Shown one piece after another: positions 1 through 8,454 of a stretch of DNA of 52,692 nt. The notes beneath the pieces were generated by a model. The model was not told where the DNA came from and made no database searches. It saw only the letters and a program-made list of their open reading frames with translations. The position numbers were made by a program, and so were the translations under genes. Source of the DNA: Flavobacteriales bacterium (GTDB lineage: Bacteria; Bacteroidota; Bacteroidia; Flavobacteriales_E; Vicingaceae); NCBI GenBank assembly GCA_029262875.1, contig JAJCYO010000023.1, positions 1 through 52,692 of the forward strand, written 5' to 3'. Every line of letters starts with the position of its first letter. Within the stretch, counting starts at the first letter, position 1.

Positions 1-1911
1 GCACTAATTAAACATGCCCTGGAAATCTACCATAGTTCTAAAGAAGATATAGATAAGGTTAAAGCAATAGGTCAAATTACAGAAGGGATGATGCATAGTG
101 ATTGGGAGAAATATAATCTCTTGGTCAAAAAAATGGTTGAAAAACAATTGGCTACCAATTTAGCACCCGACTTGGAAAAACGATACCTACACTCTTTAGC
201 AACATCTATCAATAATATGGGGATTATTTATAATGAGAAAGGAGAAATTCCTAAAGCACTGGAGTGTTTTCATAGAAGCTTAAAAATTCAAGAGAAAATA
301 GGTGATTTAGATGGAACAGCGACAACAATCAACAATATAGGAACCATTTATAATAGCCAAGGAGACATCGAAAAAACCTTGGAATATTTACTGAAAAGCT
401 TGACAATTCGGGAGGAAATAGGTGATAAAAAAGGAATCGCTCAATCACATAATAATTTAGGGAGTATTTATTATAAACTCACAGATAACCCCAAAGCATT
501 GAGTTATTTTAAAAAGGCATTAAGAATTAATGAGCAAATTGGGAATAAGGAAGGGATTGCTTATTCCTTAACCAATATTGGCAATGCATATGATACTGAG
601 AATTTACGACTGGGCTTAAGCTACCATAAGAGAAGTTTAAAACTACGCGAAGAAATAGGAGATAGAAAAGGACAAGCTACAGACTTATTTAGTATAGGAA
701 ACGATTTGTTTAAGTTAGGAAATAAGAAAGAAGCTTTAGTTTATGCAAAACGTAGTTATAAATTAGGAAATGAGCTGGGGTATCCAGATTACATTCAGAA
801 AACAGCATTGTTACTAAGTCAAATATATCAAGAATCAGGAAAGTATAAAGAAGGCTGGGAAATGTATAGAGTTCATATCAATTTAAGAGATAGCATCGTT
901 AACGTGAGAAACAAAAATATTGCATTAAGAGAAGGCGAAAAGTATGAATATGAAAAAGAAAAAGCGATACAAAAGGCAGAATACAACAAACAGCTTGAAG
1001 TTGTTGCTGAGCGTGAACAAAAACAAAGAGTAATTAATTACGCCATTACAGGAGGGTTGGTGTTGTCTATACTTTTTGGAGTTTTCGTAGTAAGTAGGCT
1101 TCGAATTACACGTAAACAAAAAATGGTTATCGAAGAACAAAAAGAGCTGGTTGATGAGAAAAATCAAGAGATTACAGATAGCATTACTTATGCGAAAAGA
1201 ATACAGGAAGCCATACTGCCTCCTTCGGTTGAAGTTAATAAACATCTAAAAGATGGGTTTGTTTATTACAGACCAAAAGACATTGTGGCTGGAGATTTCT
1301 ATTGGTTAGAAACAGTTGGAGATGTAGTGCTTTACGCTGCTGCAGACTGTACAGGTCATGGCGTTCCTGGAGCAATGGTAAGTGTTGTCTGCAACAATGC
1401 GTTAAATAGAGCGGTAAGGGAATATAAGTTAACAGAACCTGATTTAATCCTAATTAAAGTTAGGGAGTTGGTGATAGAAACCTTTGAAAAAAGTGATCAA
1501 GAAGTAAAAGATGGAATGGATATCGCGTTGTGTTCTATCAACTTTAAAACGAATAAATTAAAATTTTCTGGAGCAAATAACCCTTTGTATATCGTTAGAG
1601 ATAATGCGGTTATAGAAACAAAGGGAGACAAACAATCTATAGGTCGGTTTGCAGGGATTAGCCCATACAGTTCACATGAAATAGAATTAGAACCTAAGGA
1701 TGTAATTTATACGTTTACTGATGGTTATCCAGATCAATTTGGAGGGCCAAAAGGAAAAAAAATGAAGTACAAACCCTTTAAAGAATTGCTATTATCCTTA
1801 AGCCAAAAACCAGTAGAGGAACAACACCAGTTAATTGACGAAGCTTTTGACACATGGAAAGGCAACTTAGAACAAATTGATGATGTTTGCATCATTGGTG
1901 TTAGGGTTTAA
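1..1911 (+). CDS. TPR-repeat membrane protein with SpoIIE/PP2C phosphatase domain (5' partial)
   Basis: Signal-transduction protein: a sensor built of tetratricopeptide repeats, one membrane helix, a short coiled coil and a cytoplasmic SpoIIE-type serine phosphatase. The frame is open from base 1 to the stop at 1909-1911, and the codons before the first ATG (88) already read as TPR-like helix, so the true start lies left of the window and 88 is not the start. TPR units of about 40 residues run to roughly base 880. The membrane segment is near 1035-1100 and the phosphatase occupies about 1270-1905, with the metal-binding motifs GDFYW (about 1291), ADCTGHGVPGAM (about 1341), DGMDIALC and FTDGYPDQFGG. 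This architecture is common in Bacteroidota, where the phosphatase is thought to act on anti-sigma-factor antagonists or unknown phosphoproteins; no partner is encoded nearby. It is convergent with dinB, and the two stop codons share the bases TTAA. Confidence 0.9.
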   Translation, partial: ALIKHALEIYHSSKEDIDKVKAIGQITEGMMHSDWEKYNLLVKKMVEKQLATNLAPDLEKRYLHSLATSINNMGIIYNEKGEIPKALECFHRSLKIQEKIGDLDGTATTINNIGTIYNSQGDIEKTLEYLLKSLTIREEIGDKKGIAQSHNNLGSIYYKLTDNPKALSYFKKALRINEQIGNKEGIAYSLTNIGNAYDTENLRLGLSYHKRSLKLREEIGDRKGQATDLFSIGNDLFKLGNKKEALVYAKRSYKLGNELGYPDYIQKTALLLSQIYQESGKYKEGWEMYRVHINLRDSIVNVRNKNIALREGEKYEYEKEKAIQKAEYNKQLEVVAEREQKQRVINYAITGGLVLSILFGVFVVSRLRITRKQKMVIEEQKELVDEKNQEITDSITYAKRIQEAILPPSVEVNKHLKDGFVYYRPKDIVAGDFYWLETVGDVVLYAAADCTGHGVPGAMVSVVCNNALNRAVREYKLTEPDLILIKVRELVIETFEKSDQEVKDGMDIALCSINFKTNKLKFSGANNPLYIVRDNAVIETKGDKQSIGRFAGISPYSSHEIELEPKDVIYTFTDGYPDQFGGPKGKKMKYKPFKELLLSLSQKPVEEQHQLIDEAFDTWKGNLEQIDDVCIIGVRV

Positions 1912-2987
1912 TCGAAGTCAAATTCCAGCTGACCTAAAAAAACATCTTTATTATCCTGATCAAAATTGGCCGTTTGCAAACCAATTAGACGTATTCCTTT
2001 TCCTATGTTAGGAATGAGTTCGAGTAATTCCAATCCGATACTTTTAATTTGTAGGTTGGTTAAGGGGTCTGCTATTGTTTTACTTCTGGTAATTTGCTGG
2101 AAATCCCCATATTTTATTTTTAACGTTAAGGATTTTCCTGCACCACCAGATTTTTCTACTCGTTTAATTAAAATATCAGCAATGTGCTCAATGTTGGCTA
2201 CCATAGCTTCTTTAGTACTGATGTCAAATTCGTAAGTACGTTCAGCGCCTAATGATTTTCTAATGCGATGTGGATTTACGGCTCTGTTATCAATTCCCCT
2301 AACAATGTTGAAATAGTATTTTCCAGATTTTCCAAACCAACGTTTCAATTGATGTTCTGTTTTGTTTTTTAAATCAGTGCCTCTAAAAATACCTTTTGAA
2401 TGCATTTTTTTAGCAGTTACTTTTCCAACACCAAAGAATTTTTCAATAGGTAATGCCTCAATAAAAGAACCTGCCATTTTTGGGGTAATCACATAAAACC
2501 CATCCGGTTTATTATAATCTGAAGCTATCTTTGCCAAGAATTTGTTGTAGGAAATTCCAGCCGATGCGGTAAGATCTGTTTTGGCTTTAATTTTTTGCTT
2601 GATTTCAGTGGCTACATCCATAGCGAATTCGATGTCAAATTTATTTTCAGTAACATCCAAATACGCTTCATCTAACGATAAAGGCTCCACTAAATCCGTA
2701 TACTCTTCAAATACTTCTCTGATTTGTTTTGAAGCTTCTTTGTAAGCATCAAATCGAGGTTTTACAAAAATGATGTGCGGACATTTTCGATAAGCAAGAG
2801 AAGAAGGCATAGCAGATTTCACCCCATATTGTCTTGCTTCATAACTTGCTGCAGCAACAACCCCTCGGTGCCTTGATCCACCAACAGCTAATGGTTTTCC
2901 TCTAAGCTCAGGATTATCTCGTTGCTCAACAGAGGCATAAAAAGCATCCATGTCAATGTGCAGTATTTTTCTAATGATTTCTGACAT
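1908..2987 (-). CDS. dinB: DNA polymerase IV (Y-family translesion polymerase)
   Basis: Error-prone Y-family polymerase that bypasses DNA lesions. The N-terminus has the palm motif HIDMDAFYASVE (Asp12 and Asp14 bind metal, and Tyr17 sits where the steric gate is expected). The second catalytic motif SLDEAYLDV (Asp106, Glu107) follows, then helix-hairpin-helix thumb residues (FFGVGKVTAKKM) and a little-finger domain near the C-terminus. Length is 359 residues, normal for DinB. The frame could begin at a GTG at 2990, but the ATG at 2987 gives the usual short N-terminus and overlaps the upstream DUF5686 stop codon by one base (TGATG), so I chose it. Coupling to a DUF5686 gene suggests co-transcription rather than a dedicated SOS promoter; no LexA-like site is evident. 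The C-terminus does not clearly end in a canonical clamp-binding peptide, although QLEFDFD is similar. Confidence 0.95.
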   Translation of the reverse strand: MSEIIRKILHIDMDAFYASVEQRDNPELRGKPLAVGGSRHRGVVAAASYEARQYGVKSAMPSSLAYRKCPHIIFVKPRFDAYKEASKQIREVFEEYTDLVEPLSLDEAYLDVTENKFDIEFAMDVATEIKQKIKAKTDLTASAGISYNKFLAKIASDYNKPDGFYVITPKMAGSFIEALPIEKFFGVGKVTAKKMHSKGIFRGTDLKNKTEHQLKRWFGKSGKYYFNIVRGIDNRAVNPHRIRKSLGAERTYEFDISTKEAMVANIEHIADILIKRVEKSGGAGKSLTLKIKYGDFQQITRSKTIADPLTNLQIKSIGLELLELIPNIGKGIRLIGLQTANFDQDNKDVFLGQLEFDFD

Positions 2988-5407
2988 CACAAGACAAAAC
3001 CAATACTCATTTTTACCGCAAAATTATCACTTGCTTTAGGAAATTGATAAGGCCCATAACGGTAAAAAGCACCTACTCCAAAAGAAGAAAAATTGAATTT
3101 TAAAATGTTATTAATTAGCAAACCAGATTCGTAATAACCTTTTTCCATGGTATTAAATGTTACACCATCATGCAAACCAGGATAAGCTAAGGCTCCAATG
3201 CCAACACTCGAAGTAATAATAAATTCTGGTTCAAATTTCTTTGCTTTCAACAGCAATGATCCAAAACTATGTCTAAAATGAAAATGAAGGTATTCACTTG
3301 AGAAAAATTCATAAGGAAGCATGGTTTCAAATACACTTTCGCTGGCAATTAGAAAAGATTTAAATTTAAAAGTACCCATAGCGCTGTTCAGTTTATGTTG
3401 TGGAACTTGGCCATCAATTAATCCAGCTTCAACATAAAAACTGGGTCTACCAAGGTTATTAATGTGAAATTTCTTCTCTGCTCTTATCGTGTATCGTGTA
3501 TATTTATATTCACCATCAAACTCCTTGATTCCTTGTTCTATTTTCGCGTAAATAATAGGGTAATTGGTGGGCTTAGCGTATTTACCACTTAGTGTTTTAA
3601 TTACTTTTTCTTTGTAAGCATACCTAAATTCTACCCCAAATTCACTAAAAGTATAGTATTGATCATTTAAGATGGTAGTTGCATCAACACGTTTCTTAAA
3701 AAAATAATTGTCAGTTACTTCTACATTTTCCTGGTTACCGAATACGTAAACTTTCAGGTAACGCAAGGTTCTAAATTTCAATCGAGCTTCAACTCTATCA
3801 ATATTATTCATTCTACTCAAATAAAGCACACGATTACCAGCAGCAGAGAGCAAAGGGGTTTTATAATCATAAAAACGAACGACTCCAGGTTCAGCAACAT
3901 CCTTTAAAATGGAGAAGTTTAGGCTTACATCATTCTTTCGATTAATGGTAAAATCTACATCTCCACCGTATTTAAATTCTTTATCACCAAAACCATAAGC
4001 ACCATACCCCCCAATCGAAAACCATTTCGAAACTCTTTCATTAGTGTGCAATCCAGCACCTAATCTAAATCCTTCATAGTCATTATAGCCAATAAACCGA
4101 TTGAGGTCTAAACTAACAGGCCCCCACATTATTTTACCTGTTAATAAGGCTTCCATTCCACCAACCAACTTATCGAAATTCTCAGCTTTTCCTAAACTGT
4201 CAATCACATGGTAGGTGTTTTTTTCTTTCTGAGAAAGTGTATCTCCTCGATAACTGTTCCAAAATACGTCATCTTTTTTGGTAGCATTTACATCAATCTC
4301 TGTTTCCACATAACCGAACTCTTTATTGGAGAGTTCAGGATTTATCTCAATGTTTTTCAAATAGGTTTTTCCTATTCCCATCATTTTATAATTACCAAGC
4401 TCGAGATTATTAAAAGTCAAATTAGAATTTAGTTGAACAGGAAACCAGCTCCCCTCAACTTTCTCATATTTCTGTTGAATTTTGATGTCAACCCCTTCAT
4501 CTTGAACCATAGGTTCGGCAATTACATTTTGCAGTGCAAATTCATCTGTATTAACATAAAGTAATCCTTTTAGTGCATCAAAATTTTTACCTTTTCTTGG
4601 TCTAAAAGAAATAATAAAAACAGTATCAACACCGCTGTAGGCAGTATCTTCAATCAAAAAAAGATATTTATTAATACTGTTTGGTGTAATGGGGTTGAGG
4701 TAGGCTTTATCCAATACATTTAGCGTTGGGTTATAGAAAGAAAAGGATTGAATTTCAGTGGCCAGTAAAGAAAAAGTAGGATTTTTTAATCCTGAAACCC
4801 TTGAGGCAATTACCTTTTCAAAACTTTTGTCAGGTTGTTTGTATTTTCGTTCGGTAACCGACTCCATCATAAAAATATGATGATCCTCTAACCATTTAAT
4901 GGCTTCTTGATCATTGCTATCTAATTCAATTATTTTTTCGGGATTATTGAGAATGGCACTATCAAGCAAAGCCGTAAAGTACATTTTACTGTAGGATTCG
5001 TATTTAAAATTGAGACTCTTTTCAGGATTGTGTTTTTTTCTATTCTTAACAACCTCCATAATTATTCGTTCGGCTGGATTTATGCCAGGTAATACTTTAA
5101 ACTCTTCAAGTGCAAAAGAGGTTCTTTTCATCTTGATGAGAAGGTTTTCTCCACCATTTACAGTGATTTCTTGTGATTCATAACCAACATAACTCAGTTT
5201 TAATGTTTTGATGGGTTGCGGAGCGTTAAAACTAAAAACCCCGTCAATTCCTGTGCTGGTTCCAACACGATCATCATTGGCAACAATGTTTACAAAGGCC
5301 AATGCTTCTTTTGTTTTACCATCAATAACTTTTCCTCTAATTTGATATTGAGCAAATAGAAATGTAGGAGATAAAATAATTAGTAGACTAAAGATTAATC
5401 TTTTCAT
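2987..5407 (-). CDS. DUF5686 / carboxypeptidase-regulatory-like outer-membrane protein
   Basis: Exported protein of 806 residues. A signal peptide ends near residue 19 (FLFAQ), followed by a carboxypeptidase-regulatory-like beta-sandwich (about residues 21-105, with IRGKVIDGKTKEALAFVN and the GVFSF turn) as found at the N-terminus of many Bacteroidota surface proteins and TonB receptors. The remaining 700 residues match the DUF5686 family in length and pattern: an alpha/beta periplasmic part, then alternating aromatic strands ending in a beta-barrel-like C-terminus (final residues FAVKMSIGFVL). Family function is unknown; an outer-membrane barrel is inferred. It is transcribed toward dinB with a one-base stop/start overlap. 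It is divergent from the radical SAM gene, with 82 bases between them. Confidence in family assignment is good, in function low. Confidence 0.85.
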   Translation of the reverse strand: MKRLIFSLLIILSPTFLFAQYQIRGKVIDGKTKEALAFVNIVANDDRVGTSTGIDGVFSFNAPQPIKTLKLSYVGYESQEITVNGGENLLIKMKRTSFALEEFKVLPGINPAERIIMEVVKNRKKHNPEKSLNFKYESYSKMYFTALLDSAILNNPEKIIELDSNDQEAIKWLEDHHIFMMESVTERKYKQPDKSFEKVIASRVSGLKNPTFSLLATEIQSFSFYNPTLNVLDKAYLNPITPNSINKYLFLIEDTAYSGVDTVFIISFRPRKGKNFDALKGLLYVNTDEFALQNVIAEPMVQDEGVDIKIQQKYEKVEGSWFPVQLNSNLTFNNLELGNYKMMGIGKTYLKNIEINPELSNKEFGYVETEIDVNATKKDDVFWNSYRGDTLSQKEKNTYHVIDSLGKAENFDKLVGGMEALLTGKIMWGPVSLDLNRFIGYNDYEGFRLGAGLHTNERVSKWFSIGGYGAYGFGDKEFKYGGDVDFTINRKNDVSLNFSILKDVAEPGVVRFYDYKTPLLSAAGNRVLYLSRMNNIDRVEARLKFRTLRYLKVYVFGNQENVEVTDNYFFKKRVDATTILNDQYYTFSEFGVEFRYAYKEKVIKTLSGKYAKPTNYPIIYAKIEQGIKEFDGEYKYTRYTIRAEKKFHINNLGRPSFYVEAGLIDGQVPQHKLNSAMGTFKFKSFLIASESVFETMLPYEFFSSEYLHFHFRHSFGSLLLKAKKFEPEFIITSSVGIGALAYPGLHDGVTFNTMEKGYYESGLLINNILKFNFSSFGVGAFYRYGPYQFPKASDNFAVKMSIGFVL

Positions 5408-5474
5408 GCGAATTTATATTATGACGCTAATTTACTTTTAAAAGTTACACTAACGTTTATAAGCACTAAGTTAG

Positions 5475-5482
5475 TATTTTTG
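5475..5482 (+). promoter_or_regulatory. TAnnTTTG promoter -7 box for the radical SAM gene
   Basis: TATTTTTG matches the Bacteroidota -7 consensus TAnnTTTG exactly and ends seven bases before the ATG at 5490. No clear TTG -33 element is seen. If used, the transcript would have almost no 5' leader. Confidence 0.5.
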
Positions 5483-5489
5483 GATACCT

Positions 5490-6512
5490 ATGTTTGGTAT
5501 TAACAGTGATCATATTAATTTACTTTCTAAACTTACATTTTCAAGAGTTGTTAATGCATTAAGGGTTAAATGGAGTTTTAATTATTCAAAATGGGTAAAA
5601 AAGCCAGTTTTAAATGCGGTACCAATTAGTATAACAATTGAACCCACAACAGCTTGTAACTTGGGTTGTCCAGAATGCCCAAGTGGATTAAAACAATTTA
5701 CCCGTCCAGAAGGAAACCTAAAACAAGATTTTTACAAAAAATTAATTGATCAGACCTATCAAAAATCCTATTACCTGAATTTTTACTTTCAAGGAGAGCC
5801 ATATATTAATCCTGATTTTTTGGAAATGGTTAGCTATGCAAATAATAAAAAAATGTACACGGCTACTTCTACCAATGCTCATTTCTTAAATGAGGAGAAT
5901 GCTAAAAAGACGATCAAAAGTGGGTTAAGCAGATTAACCATTTCTATTGATGGAACCACGCAAGAAACCTATGAAAGCTATCGTAAAAACGGAAGTTTAG
6001 ATAAAGTTATCGAAGGAACAAAAAACGTGATTAAGTGGAAACAAGAATTAAAGTCTAAAACGCCCTACATCATTTTTCAGTTTTTGGTAGTAAAACCAAA
6101 TGAACATCAAATAGAAGAGGCCAAACAATTAGCAAATGATTTGGGCGTAGATGAAATTCGTTTTAAAACGGCACAGTTGTACAATTTCAAACATGGAAAT
6201 GATTTGATGCCAAGTATAGATAAATATTCACGGTATAGAAAGAAAGCTGATGGTACTTATCGTTTAAAAAACAAAATGCTCAATGAGTGCTGGCGCATGT
6301 GGAGTTCCTGTGTTATTACTTGGGATGGAAAAGTTGTACCTTGTTGTTTTGATAAAGATGCCATTCACCAATTGGGAGAACTACAGCAAAAACCGTTAAA
6401 AGAAATTTGGACATCAGCTCCTTACAACAATTTTAGAAAAGCCCTATTAAATAACCGACAGGAAATTGACATTTGTCAAAACTGTACTGAAGGAACTAAG
6501 GTTTGGGAGTGA
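5490..6512 (+). CDS. Radical SAM / SPASM domain enzyme
   Basis: Radical S-adenosylmethionine enzyme of 340 residues. The [4Fe-4S] motif CxxxCxxC is at Cys56, Cys60 and Cys63 (TACNLGCPECP), followed by the TIM-barrel elements FQGEPY (the GGEP-like SAM motif) and SISIDG-like TISIDG. The C-terminal region, from about residue 265, carries further cysteines in the patterns CWRMWSSC, VPCCF and ICQNC, typical of a SPASM auxiliary-cluster domain. SPASM enzymes modify peptides, sugars or cofactors; the substrate here cannot be read from the sequence, and no precursor peptide or partner enzyme lies adjacent. There is no other methionine in the first 70 residues, so the start at 5490 is the only reasonable one. 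The gene is convergent with a small membrane-protein gene, four bases away. Confidence 0.85.
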   Translation: MFGINSDHINLLSKLTFSRVVNALRVKWSFNYSKWVKKPVLNAVPISITIEPTTACNLGCPECPSGLKQFTRPEGNLKQDFYKKLIDQTYQKSYYLNFYFQGEPYINPDFLEMVSYANNKKMYTATSTNAHFLNEENAKKTIKSGLSRLTISIDGTTQETYESYRKNGSLDKVIEGTKNVIKWKQELKSKTPYIIFQFLVVKPNEHQIEEAKQLANDLGVDEIRFKTAQLYNFKHGNDLMPSIDKYSRYRKKADGTYRLKNKMLNECWRMWSSCVITWDGKVVPCCFDKDAIHQLGELQQKPLKEIWTSAPYNNFRKALLNNRQEIDICQNCTEGTKVWE

Positions 6513-6516
6513 TTTT

Positions 6517-6900
6517 TTATTTATTGAACAGCGCTTTGATTTCGGGTTTACTCAGTTCAATAATGGTAAATGCAGCCAGTAATATTCCAAGAATACCTGT
6601 AATTCCATTAATCCCTGCAGCAACGATAATAAAGTTATAATTGCTGATCTCTTTTAAGTGTTTAGAAGCCATCAAAGCCAATATGCCTATAGCAATTGAG
6701 AATATAAACCCAACCATTCCGATGATTAAAAATATGTGGCCAGGGTTAAATGGGAGGGGATCTGAAGGATTCGAAAATTCTGCCATATTTCCCATAAACA
6801 CTCCAAAGACAGCATAAACAATGAAAATAACAGAAAAACATAAGGTCAAAATTCCCTTTATTAAAAAGAGTATTCTAAATGTATTGAGGTTGTTAGACAT
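6517..6900 (-). CDS. Small four-helix membrane protein, unknown function
   Basis: A 127-residue protein with four predicted membrane segments: about residues 10-32, 52-74, 88-108 and a final one near 96-116 that overlaps or follows closely. A polar loop rich in Asn, Pro and Asp lies after the first helix. The helix spacing and the SKHLKEISNY linker resemble short Bacteroidota membrane proteins annotated only as hypothetical. It has no catalytic motif. The downstream beta-lactamase-like gene is on the same strand 40 bases upstream in transcription order, so it could be co-transcribed with it as the distal gene. I do not recognise a named family. Confidence 0.75.
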   Translation of the reverse strand: MSNNLNTFRILFLIKGILTLCFSVIFIVYAVFGVFMGNMAEFSNPSDPLPFNPGHIFLIIGMVGFIFSIAIGILALMASKHLKEISNYNFIIVAAGINGITGILGILLAAFTIIELSKPEIKALFNK

Positions 6901-6939
6901 TGTTCAAATTTAGTTTAACACCTATAAAGTTAAGGTATT

Positions 6940-7692
6940 TTATTCTATAGAAAATAGTTTAATCGTATAATCTAATAAATCTGTATTTCCAGGTTTTCCA
7001 TGCCCTGGAACCACCCATTTTAGATTGGGGTATTCCGCTTTTATTTTTGTTACAGTATTGGACCATTCATCAACATTGGCATCTCCTAAATAACCTTTAC
7101 TTGCATCAATTTTTTTAATTAAACATCCACCAAATAGTACATTTTCAGTTGCTACATAAACAACAACATTATCTTTTGTATGCCCTTCTCCAAAATGGGT
7201 CACATTTACATAATCATCGCCAATAGGAATTACAAACTCATTGTCAAAACCCAAAAGAGGAACTTCAAGGCTATCCGTCTCAGCCAATTGGATGGTTAAA
7301 TTATTTCCATAACTCTTAATTCCTTTATCGTTAAAAGCTTTAAGTCCTCCTAAGCAGTCGTTATGAAAATGGGTAGCTAATACTCCTATAACGTTACATT
7401 CTAATTCTTTTTCTATCCAATTTATCAACTCTATACTTACGCTATCTGTAGTTGGTGTATCAAAAATAAGGGCTTCGTTGTTATGAATATATATCATTCC
7501 ATTACAGCCAACTTTTCCATACTCGGGGAGAAAAAGATAAGAAGTGTGTACAAATACATTGTCAGTTAATTCTTCAATTTTTAAATTAGAGGTTTCGTAA
7601 TTGGCTGCACTTTCTGCGTCCTCCTTACATGAAAATAGCACCAAAATAAGTAGTGAAGCCAGTAAAAACTTAATGTGTTTGAATAATAACAT
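6940..7692 (-). CDS. Subclass B1 metallo-beta-lactamase, CcrA/CfiA-like, lipoprotein
   Basis: Zinc hydrolase predicted to open beta-lactam rings, including carbapenems. All zinc ligands of subclass B1 are present: His108-x-His110-x-Asp112 (THFHNDCLGG), His171 (GEGHTKDN), Cys190 (LFGGCLIK) and His231 (VPGHGKPG). Lys193, which binds the substrate carboxylate in B1 enzymes, is also there. Cys113 after the Asp matches CcrA of Bacteroides fragilis, where most other B1 enzymes have Arg, Lys or Ser. The segments CNGMI, TPTTD and TENVLFGGC also resemble CcrA. The usual LGN motif (Asn233 in standard numbering) is replaced by GYL, and the loop is about one residue shorter. A lipobox ends at Cys22 (LFSC), so the enzyme should be membrane-anchored, as NDM-1 is. 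Length is 250 residues, normal for the family. It is divergent from the TetR gene, 125 bases away. Family assignment is strong; activity spectrum is inferred. Confidence 0.9.
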   Translation of the reverse strand: MLLFKHIKFLLASLLILVLFSCKEDAESAANYETSNLKIEELTDNVFVHTSYLFLPEYGKVGCNGMIYIHNNEALIFDTPTTDSVSIELINWIEKELECNVIGVLATHFHNDCLGGLKAFNDKGIKSYGNNLTIQLAETDSLEVPLLGFDNEFVIPIGDDYVNVTHFGEGHTKDNVVVYVATENVLFGGCLIKKIDASKGYLGDANVDEWSNTVTKIKAEYPNLKWVVPGHGKPGNTDLLDYTIKLFSIE

Positions 7693-7699
7693 AAGTAAT

Positions 7700-7707
7700 C
7701 AAAATTA
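7700..7707 (-). promoter_or_regulatory. TAnnTTTG promoter -7 box for the metallo-beta-lactamase gene
   Basis: On the minus strand this reads TAATTTTG, an exact match to TAnnTTTG, and ends seven bases before the ATG at 7692. No good -33 TTG lies at the expected distance. Confidence 0.45.
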
Positions 7708-7793
7708 CAATAACAATTTCATTTCGTTACTTCTTAAAGCACATCACTGATTTAATTTTTTTCATAAAAAATTAGTAGTTCAATAAAAAATTC

Positions 7794-7816
7794 TAAATTT
7801 GTACCGTTCGGTCTAA
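7794..7816 (+). promoter_or_regulatory. Promoter -7 box overlapping a TetR-type operator
   Basis: TAAATTTG (7794-7801) matches the Bacteroidota -7 box. It runs directly into the interrupted palindrome ACCG-TT-CGGT (7803-7812). The right half continues as CGGTCTA, the half-site known for NemR/AcuR-like TetR repressors (TAGACCG..CGGTCTA); the left half is degenerate beyond ACCG. The site spans the likely transcription start of the TetR gene, so repressor binding should block its own operon. Operator identity is inferred from pattern and position. Confidence 0.6.
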
Positions 7817-7817
7817 A

Positions 7818-8393
7818 ATGAAACACTCTAGAGAAGACATAATAGAAGGAGGAATACAATTGTTTAGTATTCATGGATACCAAGGAACTGGAGTCCAACA
7901 AATACTAAAATCATTGGATATTCCTAAAGGATCTTTTTACAATTATTTTAAAAGTAAAGAAGATTTTGCGATAGAGGCGGTTGAGCTGTATGGCGGAGAA
8001 GGGATGAAAAAGCATAAAATAGCATTGACAAATAAATCATTAGCACCATTGGCTCGGATCATAAAGAGAATGGAAAGTACACAAAAACTTTATGTCTCTG
8101 AATCGTTTGAGAAGAGCTGTTTATTGGATGTGTTAGCGATAGAGATAAGTGGAAGTAATAAGAAGGTGGCAAAAATTGTTGACGAAATATTCGTAAAGAG
8201 AAAAGAAATTTATGCAGCTTGCATAAAAGAAGGACAAGAATTGGGTGAGATAAGAAAGGATGAAAGTGCTGATGATTTAGCTGAATTTTTATTGACAGGA
8301 TATTCAGGAGCACAATTAAAAGCAAAAACAGAAAAAAGTGTGCGGCCGATGAAAGTATTTATGAATCAATACATCAACTATATAAAAGTATAA
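7818..8393 (+). CDS. TetR/AcrR family transcriptional regulator
   Basis: A 191-residue repressor. The N-terminal helix-turn-helix domain (residues 1-55) has the TetR signature: I..GIQLFSIHGYQGTG, then VQQILKSLDIPKGSFYNYF and the KSKEDF cap. The C-terminal ligand-binding half is helical and contains one conserved-looking Cys (EKSCLLDVLAIE) of the kind seen in NemR/AcuR-related regulators. The start is fixed by the promoter and palindrome immediately upstream. It is followed by two exported-protein genes on the same strand, 61 and 30 bases apart, so it probably controls them as one operon. It faces the beta-lactamase gene divergently. The inducer is unknown; electrophiles or aldehydes would be the guess by analogy with NemR/AcuR, and that is inference only. 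Confidence 0.9.
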   Translation: MKHSREDIIEGGIQLFSIHGYQGTGVQQILKSLDIPKGSFYNYFKSKEDFAIEAVELYGGEGMKKHKIALTNKSLAPLARIIKRMESTQKLYVSESFEKSCLLDVLAIEISGSNKKVAKIVDEIFVKRKEIYAACIKEGQELGEIRKDESADDLAEFLLTGYSGAQLKAKTEKSVRPMKVFMNQYINYIKV

Positions 8394-8454
8394 TTTTTTT
8401 TAAATCACAAAATAAGTAAACCAGTCTAATTAGTAATAATTTAAAACAAACAAT

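Noticed and set aside
2988-2990. GTG start of dinB three bases upstream
   Set aside because: The ATG at 2987 gives the standard N-terminus and the tighter TGATG overlap, so the GTG adds only one residue with no support.
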